Source: Sphingomonas bisphenolicum (GTDB lineage: Bacteria > Pseudomonadota > Alphaproteobacteria > Sphingomonadales > Sphingomonadaceae). Taken from it: 64,000 bases of DNA. A program made the translations under genes and the position numbers. Location: the NCBI RefSeq assembly GCF_024349785.1, contig NZ_AP018817.1, positions 1,705,501 to 1,769,500 of the forward strand, written 5' to 3'. Below, piece after piece: positions 53,738 to 63,204 of this stretch (position 1 is its first letter; each line of letters opens with the position of its first letter). The notes beneath the pieces are model-generated. The model did no database searches. It was given only the letters and a program-made list of their open reading frames with translations, and was not told the origin of the DNA.

Positions 53738-54466
53738 GTGGTGCGACGCCTTCATCTGACCCTGCGCCGCCTGCTCTGGCTGGCGGCATCCCTCGTCCTG
53801 ATCCTGCTGGCTTATGTCTGGCTAAAGCAGCGACCGCAGGATCTGCCCTGGACCGATCTGGACCTGGGGCAGCCGATCGGCCTGTTCACCGGGCGCAAGC
53901 TTGCGGCGCTGACCGGCGATGCGGCGCAATGCCGGGCGCTGCTCGACCGGGCGGGCGTGGACTATGTCGCGATGGAACCGGGCGGGGCGGACCAGTGTCG
54001 CCATGCCGATGCGGTGCGGTTGCGCGCCGACAAGGATGCCATCGCGATGGCGCCCGCGGCGGTCGCGCCGTCCTGTCCGGTGGTCGCCGCGCTCAAGCTG
54101 TGGGAATGGCAGGTGGTGCAGCCGGCCGCGCAACGCATCTATGGCGCGCCGGTGCGCAGCATCCGCCATTTCGGCAGCTATAGCTGTCGGCGCATCTATG
54201 GCCGCAGCCGGGGCGATTATAGCGAACATGCCACCGCCGACGCGATCGACATCGCCGCCTTCATGTTGAAGGACGGGCGGCAGGTCAGCGTGCTGAACGA
54301 CTGGAAGGGCGAGGGGAAGGACGCCGCATTTTTGCGCGCGGTGCGCGACGGGGCATGCGGGCTGTTCTCGACCGTCTTGTCGCCCGACTATAATACCGCG
54401 CATCGCGACCATTTCCATCTGGATCAGGCGGAGCGGGGGGCGATGGGCGGACGGGCGTGTCGCTAG
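53738..54466 (+). CDS. Extensin-like C-terminal domain protein
   Basis: This 242-aa protein has an N-terminal membrane anchor (LLWLAASLVLILLAYVWL) and an extensin-like C-terminal domain of the bacterial type: CRALLDRAGVDYVAM, PVVAALKLWEWQVV, RRIYGRSRGDYSEHATADAI and DYNTAHRDHFHLD. The His/Asp motifs suggest a peptidoglycan-linked metallohydrolase, but function is unproven. The start is GTG, adjacent to the NUDIX stop. It converges on trpE. Confidence 0.87.
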   Translation: MVRRLHLTLRRLLWLAASLVLILLAYVWLKQRPQDLPWTDLDLGQPIGLFTGRKLAALTGDAAQCRALLDRAGVDYVAMEPGGADQCRHADAVRLRADKDAIAMAPAAVAPSCPVVAALKLWEWQVVQPAAQRIYGAPVRSIRHFGSYSCRRIYGRSRGDYSEHATADAIDIAAFMLKDGRQVSVLNDWKGEGKDAAFLRAVRDGACGLFSTVLSPDYNTAHRDHFHLDQAERGAMGGRACR

Positions 54467-54470
54467 TATA

Positions 54471-54500
54471 ATTCTCCCCAAGCTTGTCTTGGGGAAGAAT
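54471..54500. terminator. Hairpin between extensin-like gene and trpE
   Basis: ATTCTCCCCAAG and CTTGGGGAAGAAT pair with one bulged base around a short loop, directly between the two convergent stops. It may stop both transcripts. Confidence 0.5.
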
Positions 54501-56024
54501 TTACTGTCCGAAGCCTGCCTGCCGCGCGAGCGTCACCGCTTCGCGGGCGGCCGCCAGCAGCGCGCCGCTCTTGGCCTCGCATTCGCGCTGTTCATATTCG
54601 GCGGTCGAATCGGCGACGATGCCCGCGCCCGCCTGCACATGCATGACGCCGTCCTTGAGGACAGCGGTGCGCAGGACGATGCAACTGTCCATATTGCCGT
54701 CCGGCCCGAAATAGCCGACGCCGCCGGCATAGGCGCCGCGGGTTTCCGGTTCCAGTTCGGCGATGATCTCGCAGGCGCGGACCTTGGGCGCGCCCGATAC
54801 GGTGCCGGCCGGGAAGCCCGCGAACAGCGCGTCGATCGCATCCTTGTCGTCGCTCAACCGGCCCACGACGTTGGACACGATATGCATGACATGGCTGTAG
54901 AATTCGACGGTGTAGCTGTCGGTCACGGTGACGCTGCCCGCCGTCGCCACGCGGCCGACATCGTTGCGGCCCAGGTCCAGCAGCATCAGATGCTCGGCCC
55001 GTTCCTTCGGATCGGCGAGCAGGCTTTCGCGATTCGCCGCATCCTCCACGGCATTCTTGCCGCGTGGGCGGGTGCCGGCGATCGGACGGATCGTGACTTC
55101 GCCGTCGCGCGCGCGAACCAGGATTTCCGGGGACGAGCCGATCAGCGCGAAGCCGGGCAGGTCGAGATAATAGAGGAAGGGCGACGGGTTGATGCGTCGC
55201 AGCGCGCGATAGAGGGCGATCGGCGGCAAAGTGAAGGGGCTGGTGAAGCGCTGGGCCAGCACAACCTGAAAAATGTCGCCCGCAACGATATAGTCCTTCG
55301 CCCGGTCCACCATCTGCGCATAGCGGCCCGGTTCCAGCACCGGCGTGACCGCGACGTCGGCGATTGCGGCTGGGGCCGGTACCGCGGGCAGGGGCGCGGC
55401 GAGGCGCGCGGCGGTGGCGTCGATCCGCTCCAGCGCTTCCGCGATGGCCCGGTCTGCATCGGTGAAGCTGCCTTTCCAGACCGGCGCGACCAGATAGAGC
55501 GCGTCGGCGAGGCGATCGAAGACGAGTATCACGGTCGGCCGCACGAACAGCATGTCGGGCACGCCGATCGGATTGGCGGCGGGGCGGGGCAGTTTTTCCA
55601 CCAGCCCGACCGTCTCATAGCCGAAATAGCCGACGAGGCAGGCGAGCGCGGCCGGCAAAGCAGGGTCCATATGGGCGCGACATTCGGCGACCAGGTCGCG
55701 CAGCGTGTCGAGCGATCCCTTTTGCTGCGCGACGAAGGCGTCGCGATCGGTCGCCCATTGGCGGTTGATCTCCGCGCTTTGGCCGTTCGCGCGGAAGACC
55801 AGGTCGGGGGCGAGGCCGATCAGGCTGTGGCGGCCGCGCACCGCGCCGCCCTCCACCGATTCCAGCAGATAGTCGCCGCGATCGGGTTCGAACAATTTCA
55901 GCGCGGCGGAAATCGGCGTGTCGGTATCGGCGATCTGCCGCCGCCACACCAGCGCGGACTCGCCACGCATGAGCGCCGCGCGCGCAGTCGCTACGCCGTC
56001 TGCCGTCCCGCCGATCGCCGTCAT
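54501..56024 (-). CDS. trpE: Anthranilate synthase component I
   Basis: This 507-aa chorismate-binding enzyme begins tryptophan synthesis. Visible motifs are the substrate site PIAGTRPRGKNA, LLDLGRNDVGRVATAGSV, and the C-terminal GFPAGTVSGAPKVRACEII. The N-terminal feedback-binding region contains HSLIGLAPDLVFR. I start at the ATG at 56024, one base after the ppiD stop; the frame continues upstream inside ppiD. trpG, trpD and trpC are not adjacent here. Confidence 0.95.
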   Translation of the reverse strand: MTAIGGTADGVATARAALMRGESALVWRRQIADTDTPISAALKLFEPDRGDYLLESVEGGAVRGRHSLIGLAPDLVFRANGQSAEINRQWATDRDAFVAQQKGSLDTLRDLVAECRAHMDPALPAALACLVGYFGYETVGLVEKLPRPAANPIGVPDMLFVRPTVILVFDRLADALYLVAPVWKGSFTDADRAIAEALERIDATAARLAAPLPAVPAPAAIADVAVTPVLEPGRYAQMVDRAKDYIVAGDIFQVVLAQRFTSPFTLPPIALYRALRRINPSPFLYYLDLPGFALIGSSPEILVRARDGEVTIRPIAGTRPRGKNAVEDAANRESLLADPKERAEHLMLLDLGRNDVGRVATAGSVTVTDSYTVEFYSHVMHIVSNVVGRLSDDKDAIDALFAGFPAGTVSGAPKVRACEIIAELEPETRGAYAGGVGYFGPDGNMDSCIVLRTAVLKDGVMHVQAGAGIVADSTAEYEQRECEAKSGALLAAAREAVTLARQAGFGQ

Positions 56025-56025
56025 C

Positions 56026-57981
56026 TTACTGCTCGCCGCTATTGGTGGCGGCCAGCGCGCTGCGGACCTGCTCCACGGCCTTGGCGTTGCGGGTGACGCC
56101 CAGTTCCTTTTCGACCGCGCGCTCGAACTGCTGGCCATATTCCTGGCCGACTACTTCGGCGAGCTGGGTGCGGACCTGGTTCAGCAAGGCCGGCTGATTC
56201 TTGGCGTCGCCGCGCTCGATCTTGTTCAGTTGCACGACGAAATAGCCGCGATCCTGGCCGATCGGCAGCGTCTTGACCGTGTTCGCCGCCATCGCAAAGA
56301 GGATGGCGACTTCGGCCGGGGGACGCTGCTCGCCGCGCATGATGTCGGCGCGGCGGCCGCCCAGCATCTGCGGCGCGGGCAGCTTGACGCCGGCCTGGGC
56401 GATGGCGTCGGCCAGTTTCGCGCCCTTGGCGACCTTCGCCTGGATCTGCTCGGCCAGCGCCTTCGCCTTCAGATTGCCGGCATTCAGCTTATATTGCGCC
56501 AGCACCAGTTGCTTGACTTCGGCCAGCGGCGGCGGTGCGGCCGTGATGATTTCGCCTGGGGCGGCGAGCGCATAACGCTTGTCCGCGGTGATCGGGATGA
56601 GCTGCGCGTCGTCGTCCGCACTCATCGCGAAGACCGGGGCGAGCAGCGGCTGGATATCGGCCGGTGCGGCATAGGCCTGGTCCTTCACCTGCTTGCCGGT
56701 GGCGAGCAGGGGCGGGCTGGTTTCCAGCTTGAGGCCGTTATCCTTCACCACTTCCTGGAAGCTGTCGCCATTGGCGATCGCATCCTCGATCTTGCCGGTG
56801 AAGTCGGACAGCAGTTGCTTTTCCTTCTGCGCGCGCAGCGCCGTGACGATCTCTCCGCGCACCGCGTCCAGCGTGCGGGCAGGGGTTTCCTTCGTCGCGG
56901 TAACGCGCAGCAGCAGCCAGCCCAGCGGTCCGCGTACCGGACCGATCAGGTCACCCTGCTTGCCAGCGAACACGCTATCGGCGACGGCCTTGCCTGCCGT
57001 GACGGTCAGCGCCTCGCGACTCTGGTCGGCCAAGGAGGATACGGCGAGGCCGGCACTCTGGGCCGCGGCGGCGAGCGACTTGCCGCCCTTCACCTGATCG
57101 GCGATCGCCTTGGCGCCCGCCTGGGTCGGCAGCACGAGCTGCTCGACGCTGCGGCTCTGCTTGGCGGCGTAGCTGGCCTTGTTCTGATTGTAGCTTGCGC
57201 TGATCTCCGCTTCGGTCGGCTGGGCCGCCTGGGCGAAACGCTCGGCATCCACCACGGCGTAGCGAATACGGCGCTGTTCCGGGATGGTGAAGCGGCTGGC
57301 GTTCTTCTTGTAATAATCGGCCAGTTGCGTGTCGGTCGGGTTCTTTTCATCGAGGAAGGCGATCGCCGGGATCGCCGCGACCGTGCCTTGACGCGCTTCG
57401 AGCAGCAGCGAGGCGTAAGGCAGGACCATGCTGTCGGTCAGCTTGACGCCCAGGCCCACCGGGGCGAGCAACTGCCGCTGGAGGATTTCGCGGCTGATGT
57501 CGTCGCGCAGCGCCTGTTCGGTCAGCCGTTCGCGGACGAGGAGGGCGCGGAAATTATCATTGCTGAAATTGCCCGCCGCGTCCTGGAAGGCGGGGATTTG
57601 CGCGATCTGCGCATCGACCAGCCGCTTGGAGATATGCACGCCCTGATCGTCGGCGAAGGCGCGCAGCGTCAGCGACGCCACCAGCTGGTCATAGACTTGG
57701 CTCCCGCCGCCCTGCGCGAAGAAATCGCCGATCTGTAGGCCGGGATTGGACCGGCGCGCATTTTCGAACACGCGCTGCACCCGGTCCTGCAATTCGGTCT
57801 GGCTCAGGGTCTGGCCCTTCGCCTTGGCCGCGGTGCCGCCGCCGCCCAGCATCGATCCCGAGCCGAACTTGCCGCTGGTGACGTCGCCCAGGATGAAGGC
57901 GCCAGCGATCACCCCCAGGAACAGGATGGCGAAAAGCGCGCCGAATTTGGATCGGATGAAGCTGCGAAAGACAGAAAGCAT
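56026..57981 (-). CDS. ppiD: PpiD-like periplasmic folding factor (SurA/parvulin family)
   Basis: This 651-aa protein has one N-terminal transmembrane helix (FGALFAILFLGVIAGAFIL), a SurA-N-like helical domain (about residues 40-200), a parvulin-like domain (about 240-370) and a further helical C-terminal domain. It would help fold exported proteins at the inner-membrane surface. Catalytic residues of the parvulin domain are degenerate, as in other PpiD proteins. trpE follows after one base. Confidence 0.88.
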   Translation of the reverse strand: MLSVFRSFIRSKFGALFAILFLGVIAGAFILGDVTSGKFGSGSMLGGGGTAAKAKGQTLSQTELQDRVQRVFENARRSNPGLQIGDFFAQGGGSQVYDQLVASLTLRAFADDQGVHISKRLVDAQIAQIPAFQDAAGNFSNDNFRALLVRERLTEQALRDDISREILQRQLLAPVGLGVKLTDSMVLPYASLLLEARQGTVAAIPAIAFLDEKNPTDTQLADYYKKNASRFTIPEQRRIRYAVVDAERFAQAAQPTEAEISASYNQNKASYAAKQSRSVEQLVLPTQAGAKAIADQVKGGKSLAAAAQSAGLAVSSLADQSREALTVTAGKAVADSVFAGKQGDLIGPVRGPLGWLLLRVTATKETPARTLDAVRGEIVTALRAQKEKQLLSDFTGKIEDAIANGDSFQEVVKDNGLKLETSPPLLATGKQVKDQAYAAPADIQPLLAPVFAMSADDDAQLIPITADKRYALAAPGEIITAAPPPLAEVKQLVLAQYKLNAGNLKAKALAEQIQAKVAKGAKLADAIAQAGVKLPAPQMLGGRRADIMRGEQRPPAEVAILFAMAANTVKTLPIGQDRGYFVVQLNKIERGDAKNQPALLNQVRTQLAEVVGQEYGQQFERAVEKELGVTRNAKAVEQVRSALAATNSGEQ

Positions 57982-58196
57982 GGGGGTTCCGGAACTGCGG
58001 CTGTGTGGCGGCCCGCTTTAGGCGCGGATGCGCGCGGCGGCAAGGCTTGGACTGGACAAATGCGCGATCGCCGTTCATCGGCTTTTGCCAGCATCGGGAC
58101 GATCCGAGGAGGCGCGATCCCATAAGGGACGCGGCGGATCGGCGCCGGGGCATCGTGCAGCAATAACCACACCTTACATACAGGGGAAACGGTCAG

Positions 58197-58958
58197 ATGA
58201 GCAGGCGCAAGCTGGTTGTCGGCAACTGGAAGATGAACGGGATGCGCGAGCATCTGGATGAAGTGGAGGCGATCGGCGATCTGGCCGCCGCGCATCCGGC
58301 CGTCGAGGTCGGGCTGTGCCTGCCCGCGACGCTGATCATGGCCGGGTCGGAAAAGCGCGGCGCGGCGTTCATCGGCGCGCAGAACTGCCATATGGACATG
58401 AGCGGCGCCTATACCGGATCGCTGTCGGCCGAAATGCTCGCAGAAGCGGGCGCGACCTGGGTCATCACCGGGCATAGCGAACGGCGCGAGGCGCGGGGCG
58501 AAACGAACGCCGACATCGCGGCCAAGGCGCTGGCGGCCAAGGCGGCGGGCCTGAAGGTCATCTTGTGCGTGGGCGAAAGCCTGGACGTGCGCGACGCGGG
58601 CGACGCGGAAGCCGTGGTGTCGGCGCAGTTGCTGGCGTCGCTGCCCGAAGGCGCGGCGGCGGACTGGCTGGCGGTCGCCTATGAACCCATCTGGGCGATC
58701 GGCACCGGCCGTATCCCGACGATGGAGGCTGTGGAAACCATGCACGCCGCGCTGCGCGCCGCGCTCGCCACTCGTATCGGCGCGGAGGCGGACAAGATGC
58801 GCATTCTCTATGGCGGGTCGATGAATGGCGCGAATGCGGCCGAATTGCTGGCGATCGCCGATGTCGACGGCGGCCTGATCGGCGGCGCGAGCCTGACGGC
58901 CGAGAAATTCGCGCCGATCATCGAGGCGGCCGATGCCAGGGTGACGGCGTCGGTTTGA
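58197..58958 (+). CDS. tpiA: Triosephosphate isomerase
   Basis: This 253-aa glycolytic enzyme shows NWKMNG near the start (catalytic lysine), the catalytic histidine in WVITGHSERR and the catalytic glutamate in AYEPIWAIGTG; ILYGGSMNGANA forms the phosphate site. It is divergent from ppiD and followed by repeat copy C. Confidence 0.97.
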   Translation: MSRRKLVVGNWKMNGMREHLDEVEAIGDLAAAHPAVEVGLCLPATLIMAGSEKRGAAFIGAQNCHMDMSGAYTGSLSAEMLAEAGATWVITGHSERREARGETNADIAAKALAAKAAGLKVILCVGESLDVRDAGDAEAVVSAQLLASLPEGAAADWLAVAYEPIWAIGTGRIPTMEAVETMHAALRAALATRIGAEADKMRILYGGSMNGANAAELLAIADVDGGLIGGASLTAEKFAPIIEAADARVTASV

Positions 58959-58982
58959 TCCGCTGCAATCTTCGATAAACAT

Positions 58983-59099
58983 CCGTTCGTCCTGAGTAGC
59001 CACTGAGCTTGTCGAAGTGGCATATCGAAGGAGCGGGCGTGGTTTGGATGCTTCGATATGAGGCTTCGACTTCGCTCAGCCTCTACTCAGCACGAACGG
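58983..59099. repeat. Dispersed palindromic repeat, copy C
   Basis: This 117-bp inverted repeat has ends CCGTTCG and CGAACGG. Inner parts include CTGAGCTTGTCGAAGTGGC, ATATCGAAG and its partner CTTCGATAT, and GGCTTCGACTTCGCTCAGCC. It lies between tpiA and secG. Confidence 0.85.
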
Positions 59100-59204
59100 G
59101 ATGTTGGAAGCCAATAGAGTCGGGCGTATCCCTCACAGGTTGCCCCCAACGCCCATCGTCGCTATGTGCGCGCCAACGCATTCTAAAGTACCGGACCCCG
59201 TCGC

Positions 59205-59594
59205 ATGTTCACCTTCCTTCTCGTCGTGCAGGCCATCATCGCTGCTCTGCTGGTCGCCGTCATCCTGATGCAGAAGTCGGAAGGCGGCGGTCTGGGCGTG
59301 GGCGGCAGCCCGGCGGGCCTGATGTCGGCGCGCGGCGCGGCGGATTTCCTGACCCGGTCGACCACGGTGCTGGCGACGATTTTCGTTACCCTGTCGATCG
59401 TCATGGCGGTGATCGCATCGGTGCGTCATGCGCCCAGCGACATCGACACCTCGCTGGTGAAGCAGGCTCCGGCCACGCAGAACGCTCCAGCCCCGGCCGG
59501 TAATGCCGATCCGCTGGCGGGTGCGGCCAGCAATGCGGCGTCCGCGACGCCCTCGGCTCCGGCGGCCAATGGCGCGGTTCCGTTCGCCAACTAA
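59205..59594 (+). CDS. secG: Protein translocase subunit SecG
   Basis: This 129-aa subunit of the SecYEG channel has two membrane helices: LLVVQAIIAALLVAVILMQK, then the glycine-rich loop GGLGVGG, and VLATIFVTLSIVMAVIASV. A Pro/Ala-rich tail, common in alphaproteobacteria, makes up the last 40 residues. pyrG follows after about 90 bases. Confidence 0.93.
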   Translation: MFTFLLVVQAIIAALLVAVILMQKSEGGGLGVGGSPAGLMSARGAADFLTRSTTVLATIFVTLSIVMAVIASVRHAPSDIDTSLVKQAPATQNAPAPAGNADPLAGAASNAASATPSAPAANGAVPFAN

Positions 59595-59683
59595 ACCTTT
59601 CACCGATCTTTCGATCTTTTTTTAGCGTGCGTGGATTCGCGCGCTTGCCCTTTGTTGTTCCGAAAGGCTAAGCCTCTCCTCCC

Positions 59684-61315
59684 ATGACGCGGTATATTTT
59701 CATCACCGGCGGCGTGGTCTCCTCGCTTGGCAAAGGCCTGATGGCCGCTTCGCTTGCAGCGCTGCTGCAGGCGCGAGGTTTCCGTGTGCGAATCCGGAAA
59801 TTCGACCCCTATCTCAACGTCGATCCGGGCACGATGAGCCCGTATCAGCATGGCGAAGTCTATGTGACCGACGACGGGGCGGAAACCGACCTCGACCTGG
59901 GCCATTATGAGCGCTTTACCGGCGTATCGGCGCGCCAGAGCGACAATGTGACGCAGGGCCGCGTCTATCAGACGATCATCCAGCGCGAACGGCGCGGCGA
60001 CTATCTGGGCGCGACGGTGCAGGTGATCCCGCACGTCACCGACGAGATCAAGGCGTTCGCGCTGGCCGACACCGACGATATCGATTTCGTCCTCTGCGAA
60101 ATCGGCGGCACGGTGGGCGACATCGAATCGCTGCCCTTCATGGAAGCGATTCGCCAACTACATAACGACCTGGATCGCGGCCAGTCGATCTTCGTCCATG
60201 TGACGCTGGTGCCCTATATCGCGGCGGCGGGCGAGCTGAAGACCAAGCCGACCCAGCGCAGCGTGCGCGACCTGACCTCGCTGGGCATCCAGCCCGACAT
60301 CCTCCTGTGCCGTTGCGAGCATCCGCTGCCCGACAGCGAGCGTCAGAAGATTGCACTGTTCTGCAACGTGCGTCCCGAAGCGGTCATCCCCGCGCTTGAC
60401 GCCAGCAGCATCTACGCCGTGCCGCATCAATATCACGCCGAAGGGCTGGACGAGGAAGTGTTGCGCGCCTTCGGCATCAAGGATGCGCCCGTGCCCCAGC
60501 TTGCCCGCTGGGACGACATCATGGATCGCCAGCAGAACCCCGAAGGCGAAGTGACGATCGGCGTGGTAGGCAAATATGTCGGCCTGCTCGACGCCTACAA
60601 GTCGCTGTACGAAGCGCTGAACCATGGCGGCCTGGCCAACCGGGTGAAGGTCAAGGTCAAGTGGATCGACGCCGAATTGTTCGAGAAGGGCGACGACATT
60701 GTCGCCAGCCTGGAGCCGATGCACGGCATCCTGGTGCCGGGCGGCTTCGGCGTGCGCGGGTCGGAAGGCAAGATCGCCAGCGTCAAATTCGCGCGCGAAC
60801 GCAATGTGCCCTTCTTCGGCATTTGCCTGGGGATGCAGATGGCCTGCATCGAGGGCGCGCGGAACACCGCGGGTATCGCCGATGCCTCCACCACCGAATT
60901 TGGCGATACGTCCGAGCCGGTCGTCGGCCTCATCACCGAATGGATGAGCGCGGAAGGGTTGCAACAACGCACCGCCGACACCGATCTGGGCGGCACGATG
61001 CGGCTGGGCGCCTATCCGGCGAAACTCACCGGCAACAGCGTTGTCGCGGGTATTTACGGCACCGACGACATCAGCGAACGGCATCGCCATCGCTATGAAG
61101 TCAATGCTGGCTATCGCGAGCCGCTGGAAAAGGGCGGCCTGATCTTCTCGGGCATGTCGCCGGATGGCACGCTGCCCGAAATTGTCGAGCGGCCGGACCA
61201 TCCCTGGTTCGTGGGCGTGCAGTTCCACCCGGAATTGAAGTCCAAGCCGTTCGACCCGCATCCGCTGTTCGCCAGCTTCATCGAAGCGGCGGTCAAGCAG
61301 AGCCGGTTGGTGTAA
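59684..61315 (+). CDS. pyrG: CTP synthase
   Basis: This 543-aa enzyme converts UTP to CTP with glutamine. The amidoligase domain starts with [13 protein letters not shown] and contains [20 protein letters not shown]. The glutaminase domain has the nucleophile cysteine in [11 protein letters not shown] (about residue 385) and the His-Glu pair in [10 protein letters not shown]. It is followed by a terminator. Confidence 0.97.
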   Translation: MTRYIFITGGVVSSLGKGLMAASLAALLQARGFRVRIRKFDPYLNVDPGTMSPYQHGEVYVTDDGAETDLDLGHYERFTGVSARQSDNVTQGRVYQTIIQRERRGDYLGATVQVIPHVTDEIKAFALADTDDIDFVLCEIGGTVGDIESLPFMEAIRQLHNDLDRGQSIFVHVTLVPYIAAAGELKTKPTQRSVRDLTSLGIQPDILLCRCEHPLPDSERQKIALFCNVRPEAVIPALDASSIYAVPHQYHAEGLDEEVLRAFGIKDAPVPQLARWDDIMDRQQNPEGEVTIGVVGKYVGLLDAYKSLYEALNHGGLANRVKVKVKWIDAELFEKGDDIVASLEPMHGILVPGGFGVRGSEGKIASVKFARERNVPFFGICLGMQMACIEGARNTAGIADASTTEFGDTSEPVVGLITEWMSAEGLQQRTADTDLGGTMRLGAYPAKLTGNSVVAGIYGTDDISERHRHRYEVNAGYREPLEKGGLIFSGMSPDGTLPEIVERPDHPWFVGVQFHPELKSKPFDPHPLFASFIEAAVKQSRLV

Positions 61316-61320
61316 AAGGA

Positions 61321-61345
61321 AACGGGGCCGGATGGCCCCGTTTTT
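61321..61345 (+). terminator. Terminator of pyrG
   Basis: Perfect nine-base arms (AACGGGGCC at 61321-61329 and its complement at 61334-61342) enclose four bases and end in five T, six bases after the pyrG stop. Confidence 0.88.
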
Positions 61346-61365
61346 CGTTCAGGCGATGGTGCGGT

Positions 61366-61749
61366 TCAAAGGGCGGATATGACATCCGTCTGCGCAAAAT
61401 CATTGCCCACAAAGAGCAACGGGCAGTTGCGCGTGGTCGCCAGTTCATAGGCGAAGCAATCGCCGTAATTGAGACTGGCGGGATGCATGCTTTTTCCCCA
61501 TCTGGCGTAGGCGTCCGCCGCGCGCCGGGCGGAATCCGGTGTCAGCGCCACTATGTCGATGTCGAGTTCCCCGATCAGACGCTCGGCCTGCCGACTGTAA
61601 TTGCGCCGAAGGGCAACGATCAGAGTCTCCGTTAAGGTGCCCGATGACATGATCAGCGCGTCATCGCTTCCCAACACTGCTGCGCAAACATCCGCTTCCG
61701 CTTCATTCAACAGGAGAGCCATAATCGCGGACGTATCGATCGCGATCAA
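61366..61749 (-). CDS. vapC: VapC-type PIN-domain toxin
   Basis: This 127-aa protein is a PIN-fold ribonuclease toxin. The acidic metal ligands are in their usual places: D5 in IAIDTSAIMALL, E41 in LTETLIV, D97 in LNYGDCFAYELA and D117 in LLFVGNDFAQTD. It lies downstream of its antitoxin and overlaps it by four bases. The target RNA is unknown. Confidence 0.9.
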   Translation of the reverse strand: MIAIDTSAIMALLLNEAEADVCAAVLGSDDALIMSSGTLTETLIVALRRNYSRQAERLIGELDIDIVALTPDSARRAADAYARWGKSMHPASLNYGDCFAYELATTRNCPLLFVGNDFAQTDVISAL

Positions 61750-62003
61750 TCTGGCAGACCTTCATCATCATAGAGAAAGTCCTGGCTTCGCGCCGCACAG
61801 GGGCCAGGGGAAGCGATCCTTGCCGCTTCCGCCCGAATGGCCTCGATCAATGCGCGTCGCGACTTCGCATCTACCTGCGCCTTGATGGGAACGAGGCGAA
61901 CGGCCGCGTGGCCATGACGGGTGAGGATGACTTCGTCACCCGCTTCGGCGCGCCTGACCAGGTCGGTCAGTTGCGCCTTGGCGTCGGACACGGAAATTTT
62001 CAT
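61746..62003 (-). CDS. vapB: VapB/Phd-type antitoxin
   Basis: This 85-aa antitoxin starts with the Phd/YefM DNA-binding part (MKISVSDAKAQLTDLVRRAE, then EVILTRHGHAAVRLVP) and has a C-terminal toxin-binding tail (RSQDFLYDDEGLPD). I start at the ATG at 62003; a longer frame to 62021 is not typical. It overlaps vapC by four bases, and its promoter contains a palindrome suited to autoregulation. Confidence 0.88.
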   Translation of the reverse strand: MKISVSDAKAQLTDLVRRAEAGDEVILTRHGHAAVRLVPIKAQVDAKSRRALIEAIRAEAARIASPGPCAARSQDFLYDDEGLPD

Positions 62004-62031
62004 CTCGTTCGCCCTATGCAATTAAGGCATG

Positions 62032-62060
62032 ATTATGGACTATCTAATGGTCCAAATCAA
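62032..62060 (-). promoter_or_regulatory. vapBC promoter with palindromic operator
   Basis: On the minus strand TTGATT (62060-62055) and CATAAT (62037-62032) are 17 bases apart. The inverted repeat TGGAC-N9-GTCCA (62036-62054) sits in the spacer. The -35 overlaps the stop codon of the upstream sugar dehydrogenase gene. The antitoxin start is about 29 bases after the -10. Confidence 0.5.
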
Positions 62061-63196
62061 GATGCTGCCGGCGTCAGTTTCAGCATCCGCCCCTGCGATC
62101 CTTCCTTGCCGTCCTCCAACAGCCACAGCGCGCCGTCTGGCCCTTGCTCCACTTCGCGGATGCGGGCGCCCATGTCCCACTGGTCGGCCTTTTCCGCTTT
62201 CTCGCCGTCCAGCTTCACCCGGACGAGGCTCTGGCTGGACAGGCCGCCGATGAACAGCGAGTTCTTCCACTGTGGGAACATGTCGCCCGCATAATAGAGC
62301 AGGCCGCCGGGCGAGATGACCGGATTCCACCAGACTTTGGGTGCCTCGAACCCGTCGCCCGCCTTATGATCGGGAATGTCACGGCCGTCATAATGGCTGC
62401 CGTTGGACGCCTTGGGCCAGCCATAGTTGAGGCTGGGTTTGATGAGGTTCACCTCATCGCCGCCCTTTGGTCCCATTTCCTGTTCCCACAAGCGGCCATC
62501 CTTGTCGAAGGCGATGCCCAGCAGATTGCGATGACCATAGGACCAGATGGCGGGATGGAAGCCCTTGGCGGCGAGCGGATTGTTCGCCGCGGGCGTGCCG
62601 TCCAGGTTCAGGCGCAGCACCTTGCCCAGCGTCGCCTTGGGGTCTTGCGCCGGGTCGAACTTCTGCCGCTCGCCATTGGTGAAGAAAAGATATTGGCCAT
62701 CGGGCGAGAAAGCGATGCGGCCCGAATAATGACCGTTGCCGTCGACATAGGGGCTGGCGCGAAAGAGGACGGTCACGCCATCCAGCTTCGTCGTGCCGTC
62801 GCTGGCCTGATTGAACGCGCCCTTGGCCAGCGCCACGCCTTTCACCCCGTCACGTTCCTCCGAAAAGCTGAAATAGACGGCCTTGTCCCTGGCGAAGGTC
62901 GGCGACAGCACCACGTCCATCAGGGCGCCCTGGCCCGCGCTGTCGACCGCCGGGATGCCTGCGATCGGGATCTTGGTGCCGTTCCTGGGATCGAACAGGA
63001 TCATCTCGCCTGCCTTCTCCGTCACCAAGGCGCGTCCGTCGGGCAGGAAGGTCATGGCCCAGGGCGAATCGAAATCGGCGATGACGGAGGTCTTGAAGGG
63101 CTTGTCTGCCGCAGCGGCGCTGTTCTGGCCGGTGGCGTTCTCGGCCGAACAGGCGATGAGGATGAGGGGCAGGGCGGTCATAATAGCTCGGGTCAT
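62057..63196 (-). CDS. PQQ-dependent sugar dehydrogenase (soluble GDH-like lipoprotein)
   Basis: This 379-aa protein of the glucose/sorbosone dehydrogenase (YliI-like) six-bladed propeller family has a lipoprotein-like signal (MTRAIMTALPLILIAC). Conserved parts are DSPWAMTFLPDGRALVTEKAG, GNGHYSGRIAFSPDGQYLF, HRNLLGIAFDKDGRLWEQEMG and NYGWPKASNGSHYDG. It likely oxidises an aldose at the cell surface with PQQ; no PQQ genes are in the window. GGAGA precedes the ATG at 63196. The open frame continues through repeat copy D, which ends eight bases before the ATG. Confidence 0.88.
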   Translation of the reverse strand: MTRAIMTALPLILIACSAENATGQNSAAAADKPFKTSVIADFDSPWAMTFLPDGRALVTEKAGEMILFDPRNGTKIPIAGIPAVDSAGQGALMDVVLSPTFARDKAVYFSFSEERDGVKGVALAKGAFNQASDGTTKLDGVTVLFRASPYVDGNGHYSGRIAFSPDGQYLFFTNGERQKFDPAQDPKATLGKVLRLNLDGTPAANNPLAAKGFHPAIWSYGHRNLLGIAFDKDGRLWEQEMGPKGGDEVNLIKPSLNYGWPKASNGSHYDGRDIPDHKAGDGFEAPKVWWNPVISPGGLLYYAGDMFPQWKNSLFIGGLSSQSLVRVKLDGEKAEKADQWDMGARIREVEQGPDGALWLLEDGKEGSQGRMLKLTPAAS

Positions 63197-63204
63197 AATT
63201 TTCT

